Positions 1-14,318 of a stretch of DNA of 64,000 bases are shown here, in pieces. The position numbers and the translations under genes were made by a program. The notes under the pieces were generated by a model. The model made no database searches. It was not told the DNA's origin and was given only the letters and a program-made list of their open reading frames with translations. This DNA is from Pogostemon cablin (lineage: Eukaryota; Streptophyta; Magnoliopsida; Lamiales; Lamiaceae). The stretch covers positions 7,056,985 to 7,120,984 of the forward strand of contig CM042985.1 in the NCBI GenBank assembly GCA_023678885.1. The letters are read 5' to 3'. The stretch's first letter is position 1, and each line of letters starts with the position of its first letter.

Positions 1-214
1 GGTGGAAATCAGCTCTCTTTTGCAATAAAGTCATTTTTATTCATTATGATTATGCTAAATCCAGTGGAACATCTTTGGTTTGTCAACGAGGCAGAGTTTA
101 TATACATCAGGAAATACGAGTATAAATTATTTGAATGTGATATAAACTACATTCTCTTTTTATTATTTAGCTGTACATCATAATTTGGTTGTAACATGTA
201 ACTAGTGATTTCAG

Positions 215-1112
215 GTTGCGAGGATCATACTTTTTATGTTCTTATACTACCATATGATTATGCATTTTGAACAGGTGAGTTGATGTTTGCACTTTACACT
301 TATGGATAATGCTTACCATTAATTCTTTTGTGTTAAATGCGGCTCTAGTCTGATTCTAAAAAAAATTCCTTAGATCCCAAAATAACATTAGTTCTTGCTT
401 TCGTAGTTAAAGTTGATATAAGAATACTTCAACGGATACTTTTGTTAATCTTGTGTTGTACTATGTTCAGGCAGATTTATATTTGGAAAAAATCATGTCT
501 TTCAGCTAGCATATCTTGGCATGATTTTGGAACTTTTCCTCCTAAGAATTCTAAGTTCTTACTAGAAATGGACAGTCATATTACTGTTCTTCAAATTATC
601 CTCCAAACCTGTTGGATAAAATTAGAAAATTGATGGCAGAACCAATCTTTAATCTATTAGTTTGCACACTGAAAGGGTAAAATGAATACAAGATGATGTA
701 TGCATAATGATATACTGATCATAGTTAGTTATTCCTTTATCATAATTAGTTTTTAGTTCTTCGATTATTATTTCTCTTTTCTAAGCATATCACTCCCAAC
801 TTCTGAATTCTGATGCTTATAGTTATATTCTAACTGTAGTTAAATTTCTCTGTTGGATAAAATTAGAAAAAAAAAAAAAAACCATTGATGCAAGTTACTG
901 TCATAGCATTAAGTTGCACAAGTGGAGGAAGCTGTAGCGTGTGCATCTGTTAATATTTTCTGGTAATCTTTCAGGTCAAGACTGTCTTCTTGATGGGATT
1001 TTACAGCTTGATGCTAATACCTCCGGTGCTGACGGTGATGAACGCTTTCTGGTTTTGGAAAATTGCCAGAGGTATGATAAAAACCTTGAGAAAGGCCAAG
1101 CACAGCCAGTAG
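215..1112 (+). CDS. TLC-domain (TRAM/LAG1/CLN8) membrane protein, last two exons
   Basis: Two exons of a gene that begins left of the window. Exon A is 215-274 (20 codons, after ...ttcag, before gtgagt) and contains the residues VARIILFMFLYYHM. Exon B is 975-1112 (45 codons plus TAG, after tctttcag) and contains LTVMNAFWFWKIARGM and ends in KAKHSQ. Both junctions are phase 0 and join without a stop. The hydrophobic segments and the FWFWKI..GM..TL.KA tail are typical of the last membrane spans of plant TLC lipid-sensing proteins, multi-span proteins of the endomembrane system. The biochemical role of this subfamily is not settled, so none is assigned. The longer open frame over exon B in another phase is a shadow. 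Earlier exons were not seen in 1-214. Family call fairly sure; exact member not. Confidence 0.8.
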
Positions 1113-1856
1113 TGTTCTCAAAGATGAAATTCTTTAGGATGTACAGCTTTTCTAGTTGACCGTATTGAATCGTACAGCTTCTCGTAGAATTTATACACTG
1201 TAAAATCGAGTTTCACCCTGTGAATTCTGGATTACACACTAGCTGGTTCTCCTATGTACAGTCATGATGCTCTTTTCTTGTGAGGTTCACTGCAGGTTTT
1301 AGCATCACTTGATCATTTGTATTGGTGACTTAGATGATTAATTTTTTAAATTTATTGCCATTTTTTACACACTAGCTTGCCTACTAGGGAATGTTGTGGT
1401 TTGAGTGTGGATGCTATTTACAACTTACTCCATAGATTTTGAGTGATTATGTGGCTTCATGCTCTGATATGGGGAGGTTCTACATGAATTGGATCCCATT
1501 ACACATTTCAATGACAATTTTAATGGGCCGATTCTGAAGCCCAATGGAAATTTGAGCCCGAATATAGGACAAACCCAGTTGGATCTAGAATTTTATTTAG
1601 GGTTAGACTGATTTGGGTTTAATTTGGATTTTGATCGTGGATTTTAGAATATCTGAATAATAAAAAAATGATTTATTTAACAACAAAAAAATATAAAACA
1701 ATTTCTGTCTATTAATTTATAGGGATAGAATTTTGAAAAGAAAAGTAGGAAGGTTGGAACTCAATCCATGTAGTAATAATCAAAGACAGTGTTTCACCAT
1801 GTACTAATAATTAAAGACAAATTTTCACCCTTACATGTACAACTAAATAGTTAATA
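1113..1856. other. 3' flank and spacer
   Basis: The first part should hold the 3' UTR of the TLC-domain gene. The rest is AT-rich with no coding signal. No repeat end was recognised before the MITE that begins at 1857. Confidence 0.5.
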
Positions 1857-2113
1857 CTCCCTCCGTCCCATATGACACTTTTTTTTTGCACGAAGATTAA
1901 AGAGTATAATAATTTAATGTAAAGTGAAGTGAGATAAATAATATTTAATGTGTAGTAGGTAGTTGTGTTAGTGGTGAGTGTGATGTGTATGTGGGTCCAT
2001 GTAAATAAATAAATGGTTTTTGTGTGGGTCCCATGTTCTTAAAAGGAAATATGTCAATTTATGTTGGACAACCCAAATAAGAAAGTGTGTCAATATCTTT
2101 GGCACGGAGGGAG
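1857..2113. mobile_element. Stowaway-type MITE
   Basis: The terminal inverted repeats begin CTCCCTCCGTCCC and end in ..CGGAGGGAG. TA dinucleotides lie directly outside (1855-1856 and 2114-2115), the Tc1/mariner Stowaway target duplication. It is 257 bp and non-coding. At least ten further elements with the same end motif are scattered through the window. Confidence 0.88.
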
Positions 2114-2314
2114 TATTCTTTAGAGTATTTTATATTCCGTTCAACATATAAAGTTAAAATTTATTCTACCAAAACTCAAAATAAAAATAGATTTATCACT
2201 ATTCGTGATATTTAATCTCATGTAAACCTCAAACAAAAAATACAAGTATAAATAGAAGTTAAACCCTGAGAATTGTAGGGGTGACAAGGGCCATTACGGG
2301 TTCACTTAAAGCTA

Positions 2315-2394
2315 CTTCCTCCGTCCCAAAATTTTTTGCACACTTCATTTGTAATTTATAAAAAAGTGTGCAAAAAATTCCGGAACGGAATGAG
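2315..2394. mobile_element. 80-bp palindromic Stowaway-type MITE
   Basis: An almost complete palindrome with CTTCCTCCGTCCC at one end, its diverged complement at the other, and TA on both sides. Each arm is about 35 nt around a short centre (TTTGTAATTTA). It is far shorter than the 210-260 bp typical of its relatives here, so it looks like a minimal foldback derivative. Confidence 0.7.
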
Positions 2395-4239
2395 TATTTG
2401 TTTTCATGTCATATCTCACTTTAATCAAATGAATTGGTTTAGGAGTGTAGCTATTTTTCCAATGCAGGAATTCTGACTAATTCTTTTCTAAAACAAGTGA
2501 AGTATATCTTTAAAAAAGTTAATAAAAGTTACATAAATAAGCACAGAAAAAAAAGTAAGTGATTAGTTGTGACATTTGTACATGGGAAGGGCCATCATAA
2601 TCATCAAAGAACTATCGAATTTCCGAAAGGTCTATTTGCAGAAGGTACCACGAAATTTCGTATCATATAACAAGTGTTCATTCTATTATAATAATAAAAT
2701 AATTTATTTATTTATTTTCAAGGAAAAATTATGGATGCTACAAATATTAGGATACAAAAATAAATAAATAAATAAATAAAAATCATGTTTGTTAATTTGA
2801 ACATAGGACTACGAATAAAAAATAATAATATTATTATCACTTTCGTTTTATGTAAAACGTTATCACATTTTATTTATATTATAAATTATTTATAAAATAA
2901 TTCACTGTACCATTATCACTTTTTATCAATTCCATGTGTCAGTGATTCGAATCCACTTCTAAGCGGGCGAAGGGTCTTTAGACAGGTAGCCAGTTATCAA
3001 TTTTTATTTGTCCTACGTAAACGTCAAATGGTGTAACACAACACTTGCCCTTTTATTAATTCGAATTCGGATAAAAGATGAGGAGCTATCAAATGTAAGT
3101 CAATTAATTATTTTCATAATAAAATTAGTCATTATTGAAATGTTTTATTTTTATTTAAAATAAAATGTAAAGCATGAAACCTAAATATTCATAATTATTA
3201 TTATTATTATTATTTTGTTATTTTTTTATGTGTTATTCATCTACTGTTTAAATAAATAATGTAATAAAAAATGTAAAAAACAATCATTAATGACACGGAT
3301 TATGTAATTAATGAAATTATTAAAATTATGTTCACATGCACGGATTATGTTTATTAATGAATGAAAGGTGAGGGTGCAAAAAGAATTATTCGATTAAATG
3401 AAAATAATTTTCAAATTTTATTCTTTTATAATGTTGATTTAAAAATTAAATACATTAATTAATAAAATAAAAATTAAATGAGTGCTTATCGACACAAGTT
3501 AATGAACTTTGTGCTCTTTACAACAATAGGTCTGATACAGAAACAACTTCTTATTTTATTCTAGTATATAATTAGGCAAGATTTTTCGTGCACTTAGTGG
3601 ACATGCAATAAAATTCTATATACACATGATTTTAATTTTGTAATAATTTAAAGTTTATTACTCCACTATTGGGATTCATTCTCTTTAAAAAATTTATCAT
3701 AAATTTATTCAAAATTTAAGAGACTAACTGCATGCACATGCACGGAGCCACCTATGCATTTGGATAATATAATCGGTTTTTTATTCAATTCTTACCATTC
3801 AATAAAACATAATAATTAAAAATAAATTTAATAACTACCCACTTCCACTACTCCTCAATTTTACCCTATAAACTTACAGGTGCATCGGTACACCAGATGC
3901 CCGCATAACAACTCAAAACTTAATGATTATATATAAATATGGTTTTTTTTAATTTTTTTTTATCATTTCTTTTAAGTAACTCAAAAATTATTAAGCAGTA
4001 ATTGGGCTGGGGCCCATTGGAAAATAAGTATGGGCAAGAAGTCAGTAACAGAGTTTACCTACTTAACTTAAATGGGCCCAGGGCTAATTGCCCTATACAT
4101 ACGCGTCAGGAGTTTTTTTTTTTTTTTAAATCACTTAACACTTTGTTTAAATATGGATACAAATTCAATAAGTAATGACCACCTGTAATTGTTTCCAAAA
4201 AATATCTAACATTTAATATATATATATATATATATATTT
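2395..4239. other. AT-rich spacer, no gene seen
   Basis: Long A/T runs, short (TAA)n tracts (for example near 3197-3215) and no convincing exon. The 63-codon frame at 2576 starts from a non-ATG codon and has AT-driven composition; it is not supported as a gene. Confidence 0.5.
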
Positions 4240-5740
4240 ATTAAGTATACTATAGCAGAAACTTTTCTGCCTACGTGTCGTCTCCAGAGTGCTCCATTAT
4301 GACTTGTAATTTTCTCATTTTTTTTTAATTTTTAAATTTTTTTTTTATGTTTTCCTTATTTACTTATCATTAACTTCCTTATTTAATATTTTCTTTTTAA
4401 AATAATGTATTTTTTTATTTTATTTATTAATCTTAAATAGGTAATAAATTAAAAAAATATTTATAGAAATTAAGAACAAAATATTAATTAAAAATAAAAA
4501 TTATGTTTATTTGAGATAATAATAAATAAAAATAAACATATACATAATTTTTACTTATCATTAACTTCCTTATTTAATATTTTCTTTTTAAAATAATGTA
4601 TTTTCTTATTTTATTTATTAATCTTAAATAAGTAATAAATTAAAAAAATATTTATAGAAATTAAGAACAAAATATTAATTAAAAATAAAAATTATGTTTA
4701 TTTGAGATAATAATAAATAAAAATAAACATATACATAATTTAAGAAAAAAAATTTAAATTAAAAATATATATCAAAATATAAATTAAAAATATATATCAA
4801 AATATAATTAAAAATATATTTATCTTTTCTTACATGTGCACCTCATTAATTTATCATAAAATAAATGCCTTTTTTTATTTTTTTTGATTTTTTTTGATTG
4901 ATGACTAATTAAATTTTGAATATCTTTATGTATTTATTTTGGTATCATTATTTAATTACTAAATATATTTTATTGTAAATAAATTAATAAGAATAAATTT
5001 AAATTATATATAAAGGAAAAAAAAGAATATTCCAAATAATATTCTCTCACTATAAATAAGCCTTTTTGGTTATTCATTCCAAACACACAAATTCGATTTT
5101 TCAAGAGGAATAGAAGATTTCTTCAAGTTCTTCTAGATAATTGATTTATAAAAAGTATAAAAATTTATTTTGATGGAGCGAGATTCAATTTACTTCTAAA
5201 TAATTGATTCAAGTATTCTTCAAGATAAAAAAAATCAATTCTTCTTCAAGATGAATAAGAGAATCGATTTGATTTAAGTATTCCTGAATCATTCAAGTAT
5301 TTTTGGAATCGATTTATCTCTTCAAATATACAATCTCAAGTATTATTTCTTCAAAAGGAATAAGAGGATCGATTCAAGTATTCTTGAATTATTCAAGTAT
5401 TTTTGGAATCGTTTACCTCTTCAAATATATAATCTCAAGTATTTTCTTTAAGAAGATGAATAAGAGGATCGATCAAGTATTTTTTAAATCGATTTATCTA
5501 TTCAATAGATAATCGATTCAAGTATATATTCTTTAATATGAATATGAGGTTAAAAAATTGATTCATGTAGATTATTCAAGTATTTTTGGAATCGATTTAC
5601 CTCTTCAAGTAGATAATCTATTAAAGTCTTTATTAAGATGTACTATTTAAGATGAATAAGAGGTTAAAAATTGATTCATGTAGTTCATTTAAGTATTTTT
5701 GGAATCGATTAACCTCAATCGAAAGCTTTCTTCAAATTAT
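4240..5740 (+). repeat. Dispersed AT-rich repeat, copy 1, with internal tandem duplications
   Basis: This stretch matches 57380-58040 and 58080-59215 over several hundred bases, including the motifs AGAAACTTTTCTG, GTGTCGTCT, TGCACCTCATTAATTT and a TATA-like CTATAAATAAG near 5051. A block of about 191 bp is duplicated head to tail (about 4361-4551 and 4552-4742) with very few differences. Further right (about 5160-5720) a unit of roughly 100-180 bp with the core CAAGTATTTTTGGAATCG recurs about four times. No protein is encoded. It may be a non-autonomous Helitron or a relic promoter-bearing element; the class is not established. Confidence 0.6.
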
Positions 5741-5940
5741 TTAATTATAATCATTATTTTATATTATATTTTTTAAAATATTACTTTATGTTGGCAAACG
5801 ATATTGGAAACGTGTTTTTAAATAACTGTTGGTTTATTAATTTTAGCATATTAATTTTATTTAATTTCATATGTATTTGAATTATTCAATTATGACATAT
5901 AAAATTTATTTTTTTTAATTATTAATATAATATGAAACTA

Positions 5941-8097
<2,157 letters not shown>

Positions 8098-8162
<65 letters not shown>
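8098..8162. repeat. (AT)n microsatellite
   Basis: About 32 AT dinucleotides. The reverse-strand reading frame across it contains an artificial Tyr-Ile run and is not a gene. Confidence 0.95.
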
Positions 8163-8166
<4 letters not shown>

Positions 8167-8219
8167 AAATAATGAATCTCATTTAGGCAATAAATATAAA
8201 AAAATTGGCAATTTATAGT

Positions 8220-8492
8220 GTGCACCCGGGTGCACCTAAAGATAGGGTGCACCCACATACAAATATAAACAAAAACATATACAATTAAGAGTAAAAATGT
8301 ATATAATTTAATTGTTAATTTTTTTAATGAAAATTTGTATATAATATTCAATAAAATATTATACACATATGGATGTTAATTTTTTTAATGAAAAATTAAT
8401 GTGAAAAAATATACAATTATTACAAAACACGTATACAAAATAGAATAAAAAGGTATACACATATGGGTGCACCCTTGCACCCGGGTGCACCC
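8220..8492. mobile_element. Small element with GC-rich inverted ends (GTGCACCCGGGTGCAC)
   Basis: Both ends carry GTGCACCCGGGTGCAC-type palindromes plus an extra GGGTGCACCC copy just inside, in inverted orientation, around an AT-rich 200-bp core. The high-GC ends stand out sharply from the surroundings. A target duplication was not identified, so the superfamily is open. Confidence 0.5.
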
Positions 8493-8704
8493 AATATATA
8501 CTCATAAAAATGATAGAAATTAAGAAAAAACTATTAATTAAAAATATTTATTTAATTGTTTATATATGTGGTAATAAATAAAAAAATGTATATAATTAGA
8601 AAAAAATTAATTAAAAACATATATATTAATTAAAAATAATATTTTTCTTATACGTTATCATGTTTCATCAATGACGACCTATGCACGGTGGAAATTCAAT
8701 TGTA

Positions 8705-9018
8705 TTGTGATATAAGGTAATATTTAAAAAAAAAATACAAGTCAATATTATTTCAAAAAATTAGAATATATATATGTACATATATATTAACTATACACAT
8801 GATTTAATTATATGTTATAATACTAAAAGTTAGGAGTAAAAGTTATAATTTTTTGTAATTTCTTTATATTGAAAGTAGTTGCCTAACTTTAAAAAAATCT
8901 TCCTAATTAATGTTGAATTGTCATATGACACATATTATTTAATTATAAAATTAATTATAAAATATAAAATGAAAGTAATAATTAAATGATCCCGCGTAGT
9001 ACGCGAGTTTCATACTAG
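8705..9018 (+). mobile_element. Helitron-like 3' terminal segment, copy 2
   Basis: Matches the last 290 bases of the element ending at 7048. It ends with the hairpin CCCGCGTAGTACGCGAG (8991-9007), a 7-nt spacer, then CTAG (9015-9018) before T. The sequence immediately right is the interior of a hAT-like repeat, suggesting insertion into that repeat. Confidence 0.55.
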
Positions 9019-9366
9019 TTTTATATATTTAATAAATAATTATATGTTTTATTTAATCATATTTATTAAATATTTATTTAAAATAATATAATTTATATTA
9101 TATTTATTTTATATTTAATTAATAATAATGTAATTTTTATTATTATACTTATTTAGACAATAAAAAATATAAATATATATATAAAAAATTAATATTAAAC
9201 GGGTATGGGTACCCGCGGGTATTGATAAATGGTAATGGGACGGGTACGGGTACCCTAATAAATTTTTTAAATGGAACGGATACGGATACGGGTAGTTATT
9301 TTTTTAATCGGATACGGGTACGGGTACCCCAAAATAAGCGGGTACCCTACCCGTTGCCATCCCTAA
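9019..9366 (-). mobile_element. hAT-like element fragment with GGGTACCCG motifs
   Basis: The right end reads TTGCCATCCCTA, the terminal motif of the complete element at 27996-28571, and the body matches that element in inverse orientation (clusters of GGGTACCC and ACGGATACGG). The other terminus is missing where the Helitron-type end abuts at 9018. Just right of it, 9375-9417 ends in a Stowaway-type GGACGGAGGGAG terminus. Confidence 0.6.
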
Positions 9367-9420
9367 TTGGGACGGACCAAAATAGCAAAATGGACACTTA
9401 TCGGAGGGACGGAGGGAGTA

Positions 9421-10324
9421 TCTTTTTAGTGTGTGTGTGAATATAAATGGGCGATGCAGTAAAATGGTGGGTGTTAATATGGTCCAATATTATTTTATGT
9501 GCAGTGGGTAATTATATTCATAGTGTGTGGCGGGTCATATCTTCGATTATTTTACTAAAAGGGTAAAATGAGACATTTGAATGAGATACTTAATATAGTA
9601 AAATTGAGAACTTTCGGTGTAATGGAGAGAGTACAATCTTCATAACACATTTTAATTTTAAATTATTATAAAGACCAACACTACAGTAGGCAAGCTCCAC
9701 CAATCAAATGTTTAAAACCGTTTTCGCCGGGTTTTTTCGTTTCTTTTTCAATATAAATTTAATTTTAAGAGTATAATTATAATTATACTCATGTGGTTTA
9801 GGACATATTTTATCATAGTGGTTTAGGGCATATTTTACTCTAGGGTTTACATTATTTATCCTTAGAGTTTAAGGTTAATTATAAAGGTATAGTATTATTG
9901 TAATTTTACTTTTGTGGTTTAAGGTATACTTCACTCTTATGGCTTAGGATTTAGGATATAATTATAATTTTACAATTGTGGTTTAGGTTATATTTTATCT
10001 CTAGGGTTTAGAGTGTAATTTTAATTTTACATTATAATTTAGGGTATAATTATAATTTCACCCTTATAATTTAGATTATAATGATCTTTTAAATATACTA
10101 AATTTAAAAAAAAATTGAGGAGGGGACAAATTTATTAAATGGACAACATATTAATTAATTAATTAAGGGAAATTGAACCACAACTTCCATCAATGCATTA
10201 TGTTCTTTCCACTCATAACACAACTTATAATTTATTTATTAAAAAAAATCAAATTACCAAAAAGTATTTTTCTTAATTTGCATGTGTACAATAATGTGAT
10301 AATTATGAAACGGGGGTATTACTT
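9421..10324. other. Spacer with degenerate TTTAGGG-like repeats
   Basis: Between about 9780 and 10080 there are many loose copies of a unit like GTGGTTTAGGRYATATTTTA(CT). It resembles interstitial telomere-like sequence but is too diverged to be a clean (TTTAGGG)n array. No gene seen. Confidence 0.45.
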
Positions 10325-10645
10325 AGGGGTGTTTGGTAGAGGGATTTGAAGGGTGAGGAATGAGAATGATTTTGAATATTTTGTGTTGTAATGGAAATGG
10401 AATCATTCCCACTTTTGTGAAAATTTACCTGTACTTCTCTAAAATATGGAAGGAATCATTTTGATTCCATACTCATTCCACTCCATACCGTTCTCGTTCC
10501 AACTATAAATATCAAACACCCCTTTAGTATTATCGATTTTCATTACCCGTTCCCGTTCTCAAATATGGAAAAAATCACTTTGATTCCATACTCATTCCAC
10601 TCCATACATATTCTTGTTCCAACTAAAAATACCAAACACCCTTTT
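10325..10645. mobile_element. MITE with GGGTGTTTGGTA inverted ends and a duplicated right half
   Basis: The left end is GGGGTGTTTGGTA and the right end ACCAAACACCC, flanked by TTA-like sequence, compatible with a PIF/Harbinger-type MITE. The right half (about 10440-10520) is repeated at about 10560-10640 with roughly 10 percent differences, so two right ends are present. Confidence 0.5.
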
Positions 10646-11269
10646 AGTATTATCAATTTTCATTAAAATATAAATAATTTTGTAGGAGTATTATTATTAT
10701 TTTATATATAATACAAATTATTCATAAAATTGTTTAGTGGACAACTATCATTTTTTATCAATAAGATAGGAATATACTTTCCATTCAAATATTATCACTT
10801 CTTATCCTCTCACCAAATCATTCAATTACATGATCTCAGGCAAATGTTTGTCATCTTTCATCTTTTGACAAAGTTTCTTGTGAAATGATGTCCGTGTGAG
10901 GTGAGTGGACCCATTATTAAAGTATGATTATTGTGTAATGTTATTGAATAATTAAAGTAAGATTAATTAAAGTATAATAAATGATATAACAATAAAGTAC
11001 TATAATTTTAAGATGTTATAATTTGATTCATTAAGTATAATTTTTTATAGTAAATTATAACATAAAATTCTAAAACTATATTAATACATCATCCATCATA
11101 TTTTAATAAATTATATTTTAATAACTTAATAATGTACTTTGCTATTATATAATAATCATATCCCAATTTTAATATATTAGAACACAAACACTTGTTAGAG
11201 TATTTAAATTAAGGGACCACATAGTTTTCAATGATTTATGATGTAAACCGGACACTAACTTATAGTATA
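10646..11269. other. AT-rich spacer, no gene seen
   Basis: No exon signals or clear repeat termini were found. Confidence 0.45.
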
Positions 11270-11298
11270 CTAGCGTTTGAACCCGTGCGTTGCACGGG
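11270..11298 (-). mobile_element. Helitron-type 3' terminus, reverse orientation
   Basis: On the minus strand the order is a perfect hairpin CCCGTGCAACGCACGGG (11298-11282), 8 nt, CTAG (11273-11270), then T. This is the Helitron 3' signature. The element body should lie to the right (rising coordinates); its 5' TC end was not located. Confidence 0.5.
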
Positions 11299-12553
11299 AC
11301 AAAGGTATTCTGATGTTATTTAAACTCAAAACAGAAGTCTAAATCATGCCTTTTGGATAAATCATTCTATCTCTACCCGAAGGAGAAGCCTAGTAATATC
11401 GTCCCATGCAGCAGTAAGATTTCCCAAAAAATAGAGTCGTGTGTTACATGGTCAGAGATTTTGTCAAATAAATAGCTCTTATATAAAACTATACCTTAAA
11501 TTATTTTTTAATATAATATACTCCCTCTATAATACATGCTATGTAGACTCTTGGGGTACAGTATACCAAAAATCAATGGGGTAAAATCTTAATTTCACCC
11601 TTTGAACAAACACTATTCTCTATCGATAAATGGTAAACCCTTGGGGTACAGTATGCCCTAAACTACTGGATAATAGTATACCATAAACCACAGGGGTAAA
11701 GTCATAATGTTAAAATTGGAACAAACGCTAAACCCTGTCAATAAATATTAAACCCTCGAGGGACATTATGCCCTAAACCACTGGAAAAAAGTATACCATA
11801 AATCACAGGGGTAAAGTCGTCATTTCACTGCTGATATATATTAAATCATACAATTTTATGTAATATCATATTAGGTAGTTATATATTTATTAATTAGTAT
11901 TTAGGTACCCGTACTTATTTAAAGGTACCATACCATATTTTATTTAATTATCAACCGCTCATATCCGAAAAAATTTTATTACTATATTTGTAACTACTCC
12001 AAAATTATTTATCAATATGCTTAGGGTAAAAGGGGTACCAGGAAATATAATTATTAGAGATAATCAATATCGATGTTAAGAGTATCCGTAATTCGTATAC
12101 ATTTAAATGTTCACCATCCGTGATCGGACATGTCCAATTTAAAAAATTCATAATAATATCATCCCAAACTTATTATTATAAACGAATTGATATTATGATC
12201 GATGAAAGAATTATTCACAGGTAATATATGTATTTCTCGGTTTCATTTCTATAAGAAAAATTATTTACATATATTCTATTCATAAATTGAAAAATAAAAA
12301 ATTAATAGATCGTTCACTTAAAATTGTTATTATATTTTGAAAAATAAAAACCTTCTCTCATACATTTTTATGAATCTCCTAAAAACTACATTTAAACCTA
12401 GGCATAATTTGATTATAGGCATTTCAATTAATTACTCCATATTATAAGAGGGCTTCCTATAACCTTTATATATATTTCTCATAAATTAGTTGTAATCAAA
12501 CCAATGATTATAAACTACTCATTTCGTACCCATTTCATTAAAAAAAATATTAT
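11299..12553. repeat. Spacer with imperfect tandem repeats (about 11545-11825)
   Basis: A unit of roughly 100-120 bp recurs about three times, with the landmarks AAACCCTTGGGGTACAGTAT, CCCTAAACCACTGG and CACAGGGGTAAAGTC. The remaining sequence is AT-rich without a coding signal. Confidence 0.5.
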
Positions 12554-12558
12554 GATAC

Positions 12559-13366
12559 TGTAACAACAAATTTTTGTATTTATAATAAAATAAACACAAG
12601 AGAATTACAATAATAATCTAAAAGGATTGAACTTGAAAATTTAGGAAACAATCTCTATCAATCCTCTGATTCTTCTCTCGAACCGATTTGGACTTTGACT
12701 TGTCTTGTTGACTTGACTGCGTTGACTGTGTGTGTTGAGTCGAATCTTCAGTTGAAGCTTGTCCGAACTCAAATTTGGGACCTTATAACGTTAATCCAGA
12801 AGCGTCGAGCCTTTGTTTGGATTAAACGTACTTGATCCGAAGAACACTCGATCTGGGGGGCTTAGCACCTTAATCCCGGGTCGTATGCTGTTCTTGGCGC
12901 GAAGAACACCGAAGAACTCAGTATACGAAGAATGCTTGATTTAGGGGGCTCCGCACCTTAATCCCGAATCGTTTGTCGTTCTTAACTTGAAGATGCTTGA
13001 AGATCTCAAGGGAGCACTGCTCGTATTCTTAATCTCTTCAGAGCGTTTGTGTCTTCAGGTCTTTGAATGTGTGTCTGGAATGAATGGAGGAGGACTCCTT
13101 ATATAGGTGAAGTATGAGGATGCCCCATAAATAACTCGCAGCCTGATTGGTCAGTTTTGACCTAATTATGCGGGCTTGGGCCTTCACTTTCTTAGGTTTT
13201 AAGTCAGACTTATTTGACTGGATCTTACCCAATTATAAATTAGTTACTCATTTATTTTAGGAATTTATTTATTTAAATTCCTTAATAAATAAATAATTAA
13301 TTGATAATTATTGCATTAATTTGCCACATATTTTCCTTAATGGGCAATAAAATTCAAGTGCCTACA
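12559..13366 (-). repeat. 3' LTR of retrotransposon 1
   Basis: Nearly identical to 15739-16552. On the minus strand a TATA-like CTATATAAGG sits around 13100-13109. The minus-strand 64-codon frame within it also occurs in the other LTR and is not a gene. Confidence 0.95.
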
Positions 13367-13599
13367 AATGCCCCCCTCGCATTTTGTTCACGGATGCCTT
13401 TGTGTTGAGGTGAACAAATTGCGACAATTAATTTCTTGATCAACGTGATTGAATTTTATTGCTTGCCTCTCCTAGCCTGAATTATGACTGAACTTAGCAG
13501 AGTGCTAAGTTGCCTACGTACCTCTTCGAAGAGGATCAAGTCAAAACGTAGTTCAAGAGACATTATTTGATTTGAATGGGAGGGTGCCGTACACATTTT

Positions 13600-14310
13600 A
13601 TACCCATGCGGGCCAAGAGTAACATGCAGTTTAGGCTCGTGCGTTGAGGAACGTTGGATTTGAATTTGCTGACAGTTTACACTCGTGTCAATGAGTCTTG
13701 AATTTGAACTTGTAGACAGTTTATACTCGTGTCAAGGAGCCTTATGTGGACATTTTTTACTCGTGTCGAGGAGCATTGTGTGTAGAGAATTTATTCTCTT
13801 CCCAAGGAGATTTGATTTGATGTGTAGATAGTTTATACTCATATCAAGGAGCGTAACTTGAGGATTTTAGATATTTTAAACTCGTATCAAGGAGTATTGT
13901 GTAGACATTTTTAGCTCGTGTCGAGGAGCGTAATATGTAGATAGTTTTAGCTCATATCAAGGAGCGTTGTGTGGATAGTTTTAGCTCATATCAAGGAGCA
14001 TAATATGCAGAGAGTTTTGTCTCTTCTCAAGGAGATTTAATTTGAGTTAGACAGTTTAAGCTCGTATCAAGGAGCATTTTATGGACATTTTTAGCTCGTG
14101 TCGAGGAGCATAACATGTAGAGAGTTTTGTCTCTTCTCAAGGAGATTTAATTTGAGTTAGACAGTTTAAACTCGTATCAAGGAGCATTGTGTGACAGTTT
14201 TTGCTTGTGTCAATGAGCTTTAACTTGAGGATTTTAGATAGTTTAAGCTCATATCAAGGAGCGTAATGCAGACAGTTTTAGCTCATGTCACGGAGCTTTG
14301 TCTTGATTTA
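13600..14310 (-). repeat. Array of about 18 mini-hairpin units in retrotransposon 1
   Basis: On the minus strand a core of 4-nt stem, 8-nt loop (CTTGAYAC-like) and 4-nt stem, followed by an A-rich TAAAC element, recurs about every 30-50 nt. Stems are GCTC/GAGC, ACTC/GAGT or TCTC/GAGA, with some G-T wobble versions. The array lies between the gag frame and the purine tract, and retrotransposon 2 has the equivalent at 24090-24650. Confidence 0.8.
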
Positions 14311-14318
14311 TCAATAGT

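Noticed and set aside
9780..10080. Interstitial telomere array
   Set aside because: Units resemble TTTAGGG only loosely and are not tandemly exact; called degenerate repeat only.
13038..13232. 64-codon minus-strand frame repeated at 16224-16418
   Set aside because: It is the same LTR sequence twice; the frame spans the LTR promoter region and has no recognisable domain.
13600..14310. CRISPR-like array
   Set aside because: Repeats with variable spacers exist, but the setting is an LTR retrotransposon in a plant genome, the repeats vary and no cas-type gene is present; the hairpin interpretation fits better.
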